NCBI GenBank assembly: GCA_903875215.1
Contig: CAIQVH010000023.1
Coordinates: forward strand, 1 to 61,517
Reading direction: 5' to 3'
Source of the DNA: an uncultured Anaerolineae bacterium
GTDB lineage: Bacteria > Chloroflexota > Anaerolineae > Anaerolineales > Villigracilaceae
Length of the DNA stretch: 61,517 nt
Of this stretch, positions 39,245 to 50,700 are shown piece after piece (within the stretch, counting starts at the first letter, position 1; every line of letters begins with the position of its first letter). The position numbers and the translations under genes are program-made. The notes below the pieces were generated by a model. It was not told the origin of the DNA. It made no database searches and saw only the letters and a program-made list of their open reading frames with translations.

Positions 39245-42200
39245 ATGAAAAAAAACAACCCCATGATCTGTGAGCGCCTGATTACCGCTGTGCTTCTCAC
39301 TGCGATTCTGCTTGCGCAGTTTGCGCCGGTGATCGAAGCGCAGGCAGCGGCGGCGCTGACGGTGACTCCTATCACCTGGAATGTCATCGGCCTCGACAGC
39401 AACAAGGTCACCGTCGGCCCGAACCTGTTCCCGATTGGCGCGCATGTTTGCAACAGCGGCAATGCAACCGCGACGGATGTCACCTCGGCCTTTGTGTTTG
39501 ATGATGGTGGGGATTTGTATACCGGCGGGACGTATATCAACCTGCGCAGCGGCTCGCTTTCGGCGCACACGACTCTGGGGACGAACCTGACGGCTGGCAG
39601 CTGCACGGATTTCTATTATGAAGTGGAAGTCAAGCGCGATGCTAATGCCTACGATACCACCCGAAAATATCACATTACCGCTTCGGCCAATTCTGGCGCG
39701 GTGACCGGCAGCACGCCCACGCCGCGCGAACTTTATGTGGAACACCTGGTTTCGCAGTCGCGCAACGCTGTCACTGATGTGCAGCTCGATGGCGCATCGA
39801 TCCCGGCAGGCGGGACGATGTCCCTGATGGTCGGGAACACCTACACCATCAAGCTGATCGGGTTTACCGCCACCCAGGGCTATAACCAGCTCGAGAGCTT
39901 CATCAACTTCCCGAATACAATTTTCCAGGTGCTGGCGGTTAGCTCCACTTTTACGGCAGGCACCTCGCCCATCACCACACTTTATGCCGACGCCTGCGGT
40001 TGGGATAACGTCACAACCAGCCCCACATACCGTTCCTGCATCGTCTCGGATAACAAGTCCGGCGGCGATGTGACGGTCACCTATACGGTGAAAATTTTGT
40101 CGGCGGGGTCTGGCGGGGCGAAAACCCTCGGCACCCTGTTGTATGACTTTTCGGGCAGCAGCTATCACTACAACAGCGACTTTGGCATCTCGAGCCGCTA
40201 CGCTGAAATTATTGACCCATCGACGAAAGTTTCCATTTCCAAGGCTTTTTCGCCCTCCAGCATTCCGCCGGGCGGCAGTTCCACCCTGACGGTGACGTTG
40301 ACCAATACTGCCGCGGTGACGATCACCGGCGCCAATTTCAGCGACTCGCTGCCGCTGCAGATGGTCGTGGCAACGCCCTCGGTTTATTCCACCTCCGGCT
40401 GCGGTTCGCCCACTTTTGCGCCGGTGGCGGGCGCCAGCAGTTTTTCGGTTTCAGGGGCCACGCTCGCGCCGAACGGCTCCTGCGTGCTGAATATTGCGGT
40501 CAGCGTGCCTGCCACGCCCACCAGCGGAACCTACGCCAACACGATCACCAATTTCAAGATCGGCTCCTCGCCCACGGCCGGACTCTCCAGCAATACCGCC
40601 AACCTGACGGTCAGCGCCGCTTCCGGCTCATCCGGTTCTGGCCTGTGCGGAGTGAACATCGCCACCTGGGATTTTACCGGGGCGACATCCGGCGCGCTGA
40701 CTTCTCCCTACGCGGCCAACAGCGGGAGCAGCAGCTCGGCCAACTTGACCTGGGGCAATGGCCTCTCCATGCAAGCCGATACCACCTCCGGCGGTGGCAA
40801 TCCCCAACCGGGCGGGGTGTCGTATGGCTGGCAAAAGCTTAGCCCTATTGCCACTGCTACCTCAGCCTATATCCAGTTTGCGGTCGATACCAACCAATAC
40901 TCCGCTGTGAAATTGCGTTTCGATGCGCAGCGGAAGGCCAATGGCCCCAACAATGATGAGCTGTACTACAGTACGAATGGAACCACCTGGACCTCGAAAA
41001 GTACCTTCACTTCCACCACCAGTTGGGCCAGTTATCCTTCGGCCAGCACCTATTATGATTTCACCGCGCAAACCAATGCCAGCGGGATCACGTATTTCCG
41101 CATCTATGGCTATGGCGCGAATGCCACCAGTTCCGGGAACGATCTGTCGGTTGATAACATCAGCTTCACCGGCTGCGGCCCGGCGGCTGCGCCCACCCTC
41201 ACCAAGCACTTCAACACCAACCCGCTGGCGGTCACTGGCACCAGCACCCTGACCTTTACCATTACCAACCCCAACTCCAGCAGCAGCACGCTCAACGGCA
41301 TCCAGTTCACGGATGTTCTGCCCAGCGGCCTGTCGTTTGCGGCCAGTAGCAGCAGCTCGGTCTGCGGCGGCACATTGGCCATCACTACTCCGGGTACGAT
41401 CAGCTTCAGCAGCGGCGTTCTGGCAGGCGGCGCCATCTGCTATATCACCACCCCGGCCATCACAGTCTCCACCAGCGGGCCGCACCCGAATATCTCCGGT
41501 TTTATCTCTTCCACGGAAAGCGGCACCAATGCCACTGCCAACGGATCGGCCAAGGAAAGTATTGTTGGCCTGCTGCCGCCGACGATCGAGAAGCTTTTCA
41601 GCGCCAACCCGATCCTTTCGGGCGGGACGAGCACCCTGACTTTTACCATTACCAACCCCAACCCGGGTAATGAAATGCCGGAAGTTGCCTTTACCGACAC
41701 CTTCCCGACCTCGCCGGGAGCGATGATCGTGGCCTCGCCGGTCACCAAATCCACCTCGGGCTGCGGAACGCCCACTTTTGCCCCCAATGCCGGGGATGCT
41801 TCCATTTCCTTCTCGCACGGCAGCATCACCGCGGGCGGCACCTGCACGGTCAGCATCCTGGTCAAAGTCCCGGCCACTACCGGGGATTACGCCAACACCA
41901 GTGCCGCGGTCACTTCCACGGTGGGTGGGCTCACAATCGGCAGCGATACCGCCAGTTCCACGCTGGTCGTCAATGCGCCCAACCCCGGGTTTACCTTCAA
42001 CAAGCAGGTCAGCGCCAGCAGCAACGGCCCGTGGAGCAGCTTTGTGACCGTGGCGCCCGGCGCCACCGTTTATTACAAGTTCACGCTGGAAAATACGGGC
42101 GATGTGCCGCTCACGCTGACCGCTCCTGTGGTCAGCGATGCCAAGGTCAGCACCGCCGGTTGTTCGTGGCCCGCCACTCTGCCGGTGGCCTCGCCCTCGT

Positions 42201-45200
42201 CCAATCCAACCACCAGCTGTACGGTGTCTGTCACTGCGGTAGCCGGTGACCAGCCCAACGTGGCCTCCGCCACGGCCTATTACAACTCGACGCCCTACAC
42301 CGCAACGGCGGATGCCACGTATTATGGCGTCGCTTCCGGCGCTTTGAACCTGTCCAAGCAGGTCGGCACCTCGGCCAGCGGGCCGTGGACAACCAGCCTG
42401 ACTGGCGTTACGACGGGCAGCAACCTGTACTACCGCTTCTCGGTCATCAACAAGACCGGCGTCTCGTTGACCTCGCTCAACCTGACCGATGACAAGATTC
42501 TCACCGCCACGCTCGATACGTGCGAAGCCTCTTTCACCAGCCCACTGGAAAATAACAGCGCCACTTTCTGTGTGCTCGGCCCGGTCACTGCGAGCGGCTC
42601 GGGTACGCAGACGAATACCGCCACGGTCAGCGGGATGAATGGTGTCACCCCTTATACCTCGGCCAGCGCTTCCGCCAGCTACACCCTGGCTGCGCCGCTG
42701 CTGAATCTGACCAAGAGCAATAACAACACAACCCTGACAAAGAATGGCAGTACTACCTACGTCCTGACCGTCAGCAATGCGGGCAACACCACCACCAGCG
42801 GACAAATCGACTTGATCGATGTGCTGCCCAGCGGGCTGACCGTCACCGGTGGCGCGGTTACCCTGGGCGGCGCAAATTCTGCCAATTGGAACTGCACGGC
42901 CGCCAGCAATGTGCTGACCTGCTCCAGCAACACTGCCATCGCCGCCAGCGGGACGAGCGAATTCAGCTTTACGGCGGCGGTTGGCAGCAGTATTTCCGGG
43001 ACGTTGACCAATACAGCCCAGGTTGGCGGGGGCGGCACGGGTGTCACGCCCACTTCCACTTCTGCGAACCTCTGTACCGCCGCCAACACCCCGACCCAGG
43101 GCTGCGCGGTGGATAGCGATACAGCGACCCTCAATGCCGTACCGCTGGCGGTCAATGACAGCGCCACGGCCACGGCAGGCGTTGCCAAGAATATCGACGT
43201 GCTGCACAATGACACGCAGTTGGGCGATACCCCGACGGGTATTCAAAGCGGCACCATTTCCACTCCAACCAAGGGTACAGCGGTTTACAACAACAATAGC
43301 ACCCCTTCCGACCCCACCGACGACTACATCGTCTACACTCCCAATGTCAGCGCCAGCGGCACCGACACCTTCACCTACGAAATCTGCGACATCACTCCAG
43401 ACTGTTCCACCGCCACGGTGACAGTCACCATCAATGCTGTGCCGGTGGCAGTTGACGACAGCACCACGGCCACGGCGGGCGTCGCCAAGACAATCAGCGT
43501 GATGGGCAACGATACGCAGCTGGGCAACACCCCCACCACACTCACGAGCATCCCCACCGCGCCCAGCAAGGGCAGCGCGACGATCAGCGGCTCGAATATT
43601 ATTTACACCCCGTATGTCAGCGCCAGCGGCACCGACACCTTCACCTACACAATCTGCGACAGCACCACCCCCACCGCCGACTGCTCCACTGCCACGGTGA
43701 CGGTCACCCTCAACGCTGTGCCGCTGGCGGTCAATGACAGCGACACGGCCACGGCGGGCGTTGCCAAGAATATCGACGTGCTGCACAATGACACGCAGTT
43801 GGGCGATACTCCAACGGGCATCAAACACGGCGTTGGCGACATTTCCACTCCAACCAAGGGTACAGCGGTTTACAACGACAATAGCACCCCTTTAGACCCC
43901 ACCGACGACTACATCGTCTACACTCCCAATGTCAGCGCCAGCGGCACCGACACCTTCACCTACACAATCTGTGACATCACTCCAGACTGTTCCACCGCCA
44001 CGGTGACAGTCACTCTCAACGCTGTGCCGGTGGCGGTCAATGACAGCACCTCCGCCACCACGGGCGTAGCCAAGGACATTGACGTACTGCACAATGACAC
44101 CCAGCTTGGCGATACTCCAACGGCGATCACGACGGTCGGCACGCCTGGCCACGGTACCGCTACCCTGCATAACAACGGTACCCCGGCTGACCCGACCGAC
44201 GACCATATTGTCTACACCTCCACTGCAGGATTCAGTGGCCAGGATACGTTCACCTACACAATCTGCGATCACACCAGTCCCACCCCCGATTGCTCCACTG
44301 CCACGGTGACTGTACAGGTTGATGTGCCCCTGATCGGTCTGGCAAAAGAACTGGTTGGCTCGGCGGTTAAAATCTCGGCGGGCGTCTTTCAACTCACCTA
44401 TAAATTCTGGGTGCGCAATTACGGCCCCACAGCCTTGAGCTCTGTCCAGGTGACGGATGATCTTGAATCGATTTTCTCCCTCCCCACCACCTACACCGTA
44501 AAATCTCTCAGCAGCACAGATTTCACGGTTAATTCCTCCTTCAACGGCGATTCGGATCCAAACCTGCTCAGCGCAACCGGAAATACCCTGCCTGTCTCGA
44601 CCTCTAAAACCATCACCCTGGTCATCTGGGTCATCCCGGCCTCGCACGGCCCGTTTGAAAATACTGCCATTGCCAGTGGCAAGGATCCCAACTTAAACAC
44701 GGTGACAGATACTTCCCAGAATGGCAGCAATCCCGATCCGGATAGCGGTGGCGACCCCACCAATAACAGTGACAAGACACCGATCACATTCTCAGGCAGT
44801 ATTTTCGACCCGCCATTTGGCGTCAAGGTCTATGATGACAGCGGGCTGCCGGTCTTGCGCTGGACGATGATCTGGATTAATGAGACCAACCTGTCTGGCC
44901 TGGCTGCCAGTGTCGCCGACCCGATTTCTGACGGCACGGCTTATGCCGGTGGGTTGGCCTGCACCCCCAGCGGCTCGACCACCACGAGTCTATGTACCTA
45001 CGAGGCTCCCAGCATCACCTACCCGCGCGGGCGCATCCTTTGGGAAGGAACCATGGGGCCAGACCAGGGTCATCTGGATGCGGCCACGGCCAACAACGAA
45101 CTGGACATCAGCTTTAATGTCTCCGTTCTGGCTGGGACAACCCAAATCAACAACACCGCATCAATTGGCGCAGACCTGGATGGGGATACCATCATTGACC

Positions 45201-45811
45201 CGGTCACAGAAGCGGCGCTTTCCACCTCCAGCGCCACCTGGCCCGATCCGGCTTTCAAAAACCCGGATGCCAAAGGATCGAAGCTGCTCCCCGGTACCGG
45301 CTTTGCTCCCGGCCTGGTCAGCCAAATTCCCCCTCAGCCCGATCTGTCCGCCTACCGGGATGATCTCCGTCTGCGGCTCGAGATTCCGGCGTTGGGTGTG
45401 GAAACCGAAATCATTGGTGTTCCCCTGCTGGATGGCAGTTGGGATACAACCTGGCTGGGATCGCGCGCAGGATACCTGGAAGGCACTTCCTTCCCCACCT
45501 GGGATGGCAACAGCGTCATCACCGGGCATGTTTATGGCTATAATGGCAAACCCGGGCCCTTTGTCAACCTTGGTTTGCTGAGCTGGGGCAAGCAGATCGT
45601 GATCCATGCCTATGGCCAGAAATACATTTACGAAGTCCGCCAGGTCAAGACCATTCGCCCCGATGATCTAACCGTGTTGGGGCACAAAAACTCAGCCTGG
45701 CTGACCCTGCTGACCTGTAAGCAATATGACACAGCCAGCGGCCTTTACAAGCTGCGGACCGCGGTACAAGCTGTACTCGTCAGAGTGGAAGCTGAATCCG
45801 TAACGAAGTAG
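39245..45811 (+). CDS. Giant secreted DUF11/Big_9 repeat protein with LPGTGF motif and C-terminal sortase domain
   Basis: A 2188-residue protein. Signal peptide (about 1-33, [20 protein letters not shown]). Repeated beta-sandwich DUF11-type domains begin at about 333, 652, 779, 916, 1034, 1152 and 1695 (e.g. [20 protein letters not shown]). Four tandem cadherin-like Big_9 domains span about 1302-1691 ([32 protein letters not shown]). LPGTGF at 2015-2020 matches a sortase sorting signal. A complete sortase domain follows (about 2040-2185) with His2095 (ITGHVYG), Cys2158 (LLTCKQYD) and Arg2171 (KLRTAV). No C-terminal TM helix was found. Presumed cell-surface stalk or adhesin. Ribosome-binding site GAAGGA. 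Confidence 0.88.
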   Translation: MKKNNPMICERLITAVLLTAILLAQFAPVIEAQAAAALTVTPITWNVIGLDSNKVTVGPNLFPIGAHVCNSGNATATDVTSAFVFDDGGDLYTGGTYINLRSGSLSAHTTLGTNLTAGSCTDFYYEVEVKRDANAYDTTRKYHITASANSGAVTGSTPTPRELYVEHLVSQSRNAVTDVQLDGASIPAGGTMSLMVGNTYTIKLIGFTATQGYNQLESFINFPNTIFQVLAVSSTFTAGTSPITTLYADACGWDNVTTSPTYRSCIVSDNKSGGDVTVTYTVKILSAGSGGAKTLGTLLYDFSGSSYHYNSDFGISSRYAEIIDPSTKVSISKAFSPSSIPPGGSSTLTVTLTNTAAVTITGANFSDSLPLQMVVATPSVYSTSGCGSPTFAPVAGASSFSVSGATLAPNGSCVLNIAVSVPATPTSGTYANTITNFKIGSSPTAGLSSNTANLTVSAASGSSGSGLCGVNIATWDFTGATSGALTSPYAANSGSSSSANLTWGNGLSMQADTTSGGGNPQPGGVSYGWQKLSPIATATSAYIQFAVDTNQYSAVKLRFDAQRKANGPNNDELYYSTNGTTWTSKSTFTSTTSWASYPSASTYYDFTAQTNASGITYFRIYGYGANATSSGNDLSVDNISFTGCGPAAAPTLTKHFNTNPLAVTGTSTLTFTITNPNSSSSTLNGIQFTDVLPSGLSFAASSSSSVCGGTLAITTPGTISFSSGVLAGGAICYITTPAITVSTSGPHPNISGFISSTESGTNATANGSAKESIVGLLPPTIEKLFSANPILSGGTSTLTFTITNPNPGNEMPEVAFTDTFPTSPGAMIVASPVTKSTSGCGTPTFAPNAGDASISFSHGSITAGGTCTVSILVKVPATTGDYANTSAAVTSTVGGLTIGSDTASSTLVVNAPNPGFTFNKQVSASSNGPWSSFVTVAPGATVYYKFTLENTGDVPLTLTAPVVSDAKVSTAGCSWPATLPVASPSSNPTTSCTVSVTAVAGDQPNVASATAYYNSTPYTATADATYYGVASGALNLSKQVGTSASGPWTTSLTGVTTGSNLYYRFSVINKTGVSLTSLNLTDDKILTATLDTCEASFTSPLENNSATFCVLGPVTASGSGTQTNTATVSGMNGVTPYTSASASASYTLAAPLLNLTKSNNNTTLTKNGSTTYVLTVSNAGNTTTSGQIDLIDVLPSGLTVTGGAVTLGGANSANWNCTAASNVLTCSSNTAIAASGTSEFSFTAAVGSSISGTLTNTAQVGGGGTGVTPTSTSANLCTAANTPTQGCAVDSDTATLNAVPLAVNDSATATAGVAKNIDVLHNDTQLGDTPTGIQSGTISTPTKGTAVYNNNSTPSDPTDDYIVYTPNVSASGTDTFTYEICDITPDCSTATVTVTINAVPVAVDDSTTATAGVAKTISVMGNDTQLGNTPTTLTSIPTAPSKGSATISGSNIIYTPYVSASGTDTFTYTICDSTTPTADCSTATVTVTLNAVPLAVNDSDTATAGVAKNIDVLHNDTQLGDTPTGIKHGVGDISTPTKGTAVYNDNSTPLDPTDDYIVYTPNVSASGTDTFTYTICDITPDCSTATVTVTLNAVPVAVNDSTSATTGVAKDIDVLHNDTQLGDTPTAITTVGTPGHGTATLHNNGTPADPTDDHIVYTSTAGFSGQDTFTYTICDHTSPTPDCSTATVTVQVDVPLIGLAKELVGSAVKISAGVFQLTYKFWVRNYGPTALSSVQVTDDLESIFSLPTTYTVKSLSSTDFTVNSSFNGDSDPNLLSATGNTLPVSTSKTITLVIWVIPASHGPFENTAIASGKDPNLNTVTDTSQNGSNPDPDSGGDPTNNSDKTPITFSGSIFDPPFGVKVYDDSGLPVLRWTMIWINETNLSGLAASVADPISDGTAYAGGLACTPSGSTTTSLCTYEAPSITYPRGRILWEGTMGPDQGHLDAATANNELDISFNVSVLAGTTQINNTASIGADLDGDTIIDPVTEAALSTSSATWPDPAFKNPDAKGSKLLPGTGFAPGLVSQIPPQPDLSAYRDDLRLRLEIPALGVETEIIGVPLLDGSWDTTWLGSRAGYLEGTSFPTWDGNSVITGHVYGYNGKPGPFVNLGLLSWGKQIVIHAYGQKYIYEVRQVKTIRPDDLTVLGHKNSAWLTLLTCKQYDTASGLYKLRTAVQAVLVRVEAESVTK
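43126..44320 (+). repeat. Four tandem ~290-nt coding repeats (Big_9 units)
   Basis: Units of about 285-300 nt start near 43126, 43434, 43720 and 44020. Units 1 and 3 are nearly identical at the DNA level: GCCAAGAATATCGACGTGCT and the following CACAATGACACGCAGTTGGG recur at about 43186 and 43766. This suggests recent duplication or gene conversion. Expect copy-number variation between strains. Confidence 0.8.
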
Positions 45812-45846
45812 AAGACAGCGCCGGAGCTCTTGACCGGTGGACGTAG

Positions 45847-45870
45847 AGCGGATGGCGCAAGCCATCCGCT
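45847..45870 (+). terminator. Hairpin after the surface protein gene
   Basis: A 10-bp stem AGCGGATGGC / GCCATCCGCT with a GCAA tetraloop, followed by TCTATATT. A weak terminator or mRNA 3' stabiliser; the cpaF gene starts 36 nt on. Confidence 0.5.
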
Positions 45871-45906
45871 TCTATATTGGTGCTATACTCAGCCTGTGGA
45901 GGTCCT

Positions 45907-47208
45907 ATGCCAGATCGCCTGATTGAAGTCATTCCGCCCGCCCTGCGCGATGAATCCGTTTTGCGGCTGAAAGCCCGACTGGTGAGCCTGATCACACCGG
46001 AATTGCAAAAAATCCCTTCCAGCCAGCTGACGCGCGCCAATGTGCGCCTGGGGTTGGAAAAAACCCTGGCCGTGCTCACCCCCGGAGGCGGCCTGCCTGC
46101 CGAAACCTTGCATGAACTGGTGGAGAGCGCGCTGGCTGACCTGGTGGGCTATGGCCCGCTGGAGCTGTTGCTGCGCGACCCGGAGATCAATGAAATCATG
46201 GTCAATGGCGCCAGCCTCGTATTTATTGAACGCGGCGGGGAATTGTATGAAACCGATCTCCGTTTTGCCGACACATCCCATCTGATGCAGATCATTGACC
46301 GTATCCTGCTTCCGCTTGGACGCCGGGTGGATTACGATATGCCCACCGCCGATGCCCGTCTGCCGGATGGCTCGCGCGTCAACGTTGTCATTCCGCCGGT
46401 TGCGGTGGATGGGCCGACCCTCACCATCCGCAAGTTTTTACAGACGAAAATGTCCATTGAAGACCTGATCAACCTGGGTACGCTGACGCCTTATGCGGCC
46501 AAATTCCTCGAAGCCTGCGTTGTGGCGCGCCTGAACATCCTGATCTCCGGCAACACAAGCTCAGGGAAAAGCACCCTGCTCAACATCCTGTCGACGTTTA
46601 TCCCCGCATACGAACGCATCATCACCATCGAAGATGCCGTCGAACTGCAAATGAAACAGCGTCACGTTGTGCGTCTCGAAACCAAACTGGCCGGCGTGGA
46701 TGGCGCCGGAGCCGTCAGCATCCGCGAACTGGTGCGCAATGCCCTGCGCATGCGCCCCGACCGGCTGGTGGTTGGCGAAGTGCGCGGCGGTGAGACCCTC
46801 GATATGCTCCAGGCGATGAATACCGGCCACTCCGGTTCACTGACCACCCTGCACGCCAACTCTCCGCGTGATGCCATTGCCCGCCTCGAAACAACCGCTC
46901 TTATGTCGGGCATTGACCTGCCGATCATCGCCATCCGCAAGCAAATTTCTTCAGCCGTCAATCTCATTATTCACACTGCGCGCCTGTCGGATGGCACTCG
47001 CAAGGTCATGCAGATTACCGAACTGGCCGGCATGGAAGGCGATATCGTCACCCAGACCGATATTTACAAATTCGTCGCCACCGGCACCGGCCAGGATGGC
47101 AAAATTCAGGGCAGTCTCAAGCCCACCGGGATCCGTCCGCAGTTCAGCCCACGGCTCGAAGTTGCCGGGTACAAACTGGGGGGAGAGTATTTCGGCCTGG
47201 GATTCTGA
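45907..47208 (+). CDS. cpaF: CpaF/TadA-family secretion ATPase (orphan)
   Basis: A 433-residue type II/IV secretion ATPase starting MPDRLIEVIPPAL at an ATG with GGAGGT (frame open to 45877). N-terminal helical domain, then YGPLELLLRDPEINEIMVNG, Walker A SGNTSSGKSTLLN, ITIEDAVELQM, Walker B-type RLVVGEVRGGE, and the HANSPRDAI His box. Such ATPases drive Tad pili or related pseudopili from the inner face of the membrane. No pilin, TadB/C or prepilin peptidase gene is in the window, and it follows the surface protein gene. Confidence 0.92.
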   Translation: MPDRLIEVIPPALRDESVLRLKARLVSLITPELQKIPSSQLTRANVRLGLEKTLAVLTPGGGLPAETLHELVESALADLVGYGPLELLLRDPEINEIMVNGASLVFIERGGELYETDLRFADTSHLMQIIDRILLPLGRRVDYDMPTADARLPDGSRVNVVIPPVAVDGPTLTIRKFLQTKMSIEDLINLGTLTPYAAKFLEACVVARLNILISGNTSSGKSTLLNILSTFIPAYERIITIEDAVELQMKQRHVVRLETKLAGVDGAGAVSIRELVRNALRMRPDRLVVGEVRGGETLDMLQAMNTGHSGSLTTLHANSPRDAIARLETTALMSGIDLPIIAIRKQISSAVNLIIHTARLSDGTRKVMQITELAGMEGDIVTQTDIYKFVATGTGQDGKIQGSLKPTGIRPQFSPRLEVAGYKLGGEYFGLGF

Positions 47209-47303
47209 CCCATTTGGGTGGCTGGGATGTTTTTCTCGTGGTGTTATAATTTTTCTGTGTTTGCTGGACTAATGTTATTTGCTGCCTAAAAATTGGAGGA
47301 TGG

Positions 47304-47639
47304 ATGGAAGTTTCTACTAAAAAATTCAAACATTGTGATCTGGTCACCGTTACCGGGCGCGTGGATAGCGCGACGGCTCCGCGCCTCTCCGAAGTACTCA
47401 CGGCTCTGAATGATGAGGGGTGTTATCGCATTGTGATGGACATGGCTGGTCTCGAATATATGTCAAGCGCCGGGTTTCGGGCGCTGATTGCCACACAGCG
47501 CAACTGTAAGAACTTCAACCGCGGCGAAGTGGTGTTGGCCTGCATTCCCGGAAACATCCTTTCAGCGCTTGAGCTGGCGGGTTTTACGATGCTGTTTAAA
47601 ATCTACCCGGATGTTACGACGGCGGTTGGCAGCCTGTAA
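47304..47639 (+). CDS. STAS-domain anti-sigma factor antagonist (RsbV-like)
   Basis: A 111-residue single STAS domain. VTVTGRVDSATAPRLSEVL and the phosphorylation loop DMAGLEYMSSAGFRAL (Ser54/Ser55) are typical of RsbV/SpoIIAA. The unphosphorylated form would bind an RsbW-type kinase; the next gene encodes such a kinase fused to a PP2C phosphatase. A TATAAT at 47245-47250 may be its -10 box. Confidence 0.9.
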   Translation: MEVSTKKFKHCDLVTVTGRVDSATAPRLSEVLTALNDEGCYRIVMDMAGLEYMSSAGFRALIATQRNCKNFNRGEVVLACIPGNILSALELAGFTMLFKIYPDVTTAVGSL

Positions 47640-47732
47640 TCGGCCTTCATTCCTTGCTTGCGATCGAGCCGCTCAGACAGACTTACGTCCGGGCGGCTTT
47701 TGCTCATTCGCAGGCTGAGAACGGAACTACTC

Positions 47733-50700
47733 ATGCCCACTCGTTTGTTTGCTGCCCAATTTGAAAATCTCGACCCGATTCGCGAGTTTGCGGGCGAGGT
47801 GGCGCGTCAGGCGGGCATGGAAGCGAAAGACATTTACAACCTCCAGCTGGCAGTGGATGAAGCCTGTTCCAATATCATTGAGCATGCTTACGAGGGTATT
47901 CCCGATGGGCAGATCGAAGTCAACCTGCTGGTCTCGCGCGCAGCTTTCAAGGTAATCCTGCACGACCAGGGCAAACGCTTTGACCCCGATTCGATTGCCG
48001 AGCCGGATGTGGAAGCGGCCCTGGAAGATCGCGCAATTGGCGGGCTGGGGTTGTTTTTCATGCGCAAGTTAATGGATGAAGTCCATTTTGAATGGCATCC
48101 GGGGCGCGGCAACACCCTGATCATGGTCAAATGGCGGCGGCGCGCGCCCCAACCGGCCCGGCCGAGCAAACCCGGTTACCCCGATATTTTTAACCTGGGG
48201 GAACAGATCCTGGCGGCTCCTACTTTGGGTGCGCAGCGTGATCTGATCCTGGAGACGGCTGGCAGGTTGGTGCCTGGCGAGTTGATTTTGTGGCTCAATC
48301 CGGCCTATTTTCATCTGCCCGACTGGGTGGAGCGCGTCTTTCTGCCCGGGCCGCCGGAAGTGCTGATGGAGCTGGCGTATGCACAGGGCCGGACTCTGCG
48401 CCGGCAGGTGGAGGGGGTCGTCTCAGTGGCGATCCCGCTGCGGCATGAGGAGACCGGCCTGGGTGTGCTCTTTTTCCGCCGCGGCAACGGGGAAAGGTTT
48501 TCGCGGCGTGAATCCAATTTTATGCAGGGGTTGGCGCGGGTGGCGTCCATCGCCTTGCTGGCCTGGCACCGCTTGAATGTGGAGCGCTGGCGCATTGGTC
48601 AGCTGGGGCTGGTGCGTACGGTTTCGGCGCAGATTGCTAACGAGGCGGATATTGATGAACTGGCTCATCGCGTGACGCGCCTGATCCAAAAGACGTTTAA
48701 GTATTATTATGTTGGGATTTTCACGCTGGAGGCGGGCCAGCAGGTGCTGACGTTTCGATCCAGCTCAGGCGGGGCTACGCGCCGCAAGGGGCGCATCAAG
48801 GTGGTGGCGTTTGATGTGGCGATGGGGCAGGGGCTGGTAGGCGAGGCGGCGCAAAACGGGCAGGAGATCCTGGCCAATGATGTGCGCCAGGAGCCGCGCT
48901 ACCGCGAGCTGGATGTGCTGCCGGAGACGCGGTCGGAGGCGGTGATTCCGCTGAAAATTGATGAGCGCGTGGTGGGGGTTTTGGATGTCCAGTCGGATGC
49001 GCTGGATGCTTTTCATCCGTATGACTTGTTGGTGCTGCGCGCGCTGGCGGGCAGTGTGGCGGTGGCGGTGGAAGGCGCTAACCTTTATGGCAGCTTGCGC
49101 CGCCAGGCCAACCAGTTGCGCGTGGTGGGCGAGGTCAGCAAGCAGATCACATCAATTTTGAATTTGCGCGAGCTGATGCAGGAAGTGGCCGAGCTGATCA
49201 CCAGCCGGTTTGGGTTCCCGTATGTGCATTTGTTTACGGTGCACCACAACCGGCGGCAGATCCATTATGAGGCCGGGTCGGGGGCGCGCTCGGAGGCGCT
49301 GGAAGGCTATATGATTGACCTGGATGAGCCGGAAGGGGTGCTGCCCTGGGTGGCGCGCACCGGTCTGACTTTGCTGGCCAATAATGTGGAGGCAGAGCCG
49401 CATTATCGCCCTTCGCCGCTCCCGCCTGCCAATACCCGCTCCGAACTGACGGTGCCGCTGACCTTTAACGGGCAGGTGATCGGCTTGCTGGATGTGCAGT
49501 CTGACCAGTTGAACGCTTTTAACGAGCAGGATCGCCTGATCTTTGAAACCCTGGGCGATTCGATCGCGGCAGCCATTCGCAACGCTGACCTGTATCGCTC
49601 CGAGCAGTGGCGGCGCCAGGTGGCCGACAGCCTGCGCGAAGTGGCGGTTCTGCTTTCAGCCAACGCCAGCCTCGACCAGGTGCTGGACGCCATTTTGACC
49701 GAACTGGAACGCAACCTGCCTTCGGATGTCTCGGCCGTCTGGCTGCTGGACGAGGAGAATCTGTACTGCGCCGCCGTGCATGGCGCCCGCGCCGCTGACC
49801 TGGAACGCGCCCGCGACCAGTTCGCCGAAGCGAATACCATGCTAGCCGCGGCCCTGCTTTCGCGCCAGCCCTTCATCCGCCGGCGCACTGATCTGAAAGG
49901 CCCCTCCGCGCTGGCGGCAGGTTTTGATTCAGACCATTCGGCCATTGCCGTGCCCTTGCGCATCGGCGACCAGTCGGTTGGCATCCTGACCCTGGCGCAT
50001 CACACGCCCGGCCGCTATGGTCACGAAGCCCGGGCGATGACCACCACTTTTGCCAGCTATGCCGCCGTCGCCATTGAAAACGCCCGGTTGTTTGATTCTG
50101 CCCAGGAACAGGCCTACGCATCAGCCGCCTTGTTGCAGGTTGCCCAGGCGGTGGTCAGCCTCTCCGATCTGGAGGATATTCTCAGTACCATTGTGCGCAT
50201 CATGCCAATCCTGGTTGGCGTGGAACGCACCGCCATCTACCTTTGGGATGCGCAAACGGCGCAGTTACGTCCGTCCCAATCGTACGGCCTGCCCGAATCG
50301 GCCTGGTCGAGCGTCTGGCGGCCGTTGCTGTGGAACGAATTTCCCCTGCTGACAGCCGCATGCGAGACGGGGCAAATGGCCCTCTGCGCCGAAGCCCACC
50401 GCGGTCCCGAGTCCTGGCTGCAAATTCAACCCAGCCTGCCCTCCGAAGTGGATGAATTGATCCATAGCGAAGAACGCTTGCTGATCGCCCTGCCGCTGAT
50501 GGTCAAGGGCGAACTCTTCGGCGTGCTGCTGGTTGAAGAAGCCATGGGCGGGCGGCGCTTCCGCGCCCGGCGGCTGGAGATTTTACACGGCATTGCCCAG
50601 CAGGTTGCGCTCTCCATTCAAAATGACCTGTTTCAGCACGAGATGGTTGCCCGCGAACGTCTCGAAACCGAAGTTCAGCTGGCCCGCCAGATCCAGCAAA

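Noticed and set aside
40862-43828. 988-codon minus-strand frame opposite the surface protein gene
   Set aside because: It is the antisense of a strongly codon-biased, repeat-rich gene. Its translation is low-complexity Gly/Arg/Ala-rich with no domain, and the plus strand has a signal peptide, repeats and a sortase triad.
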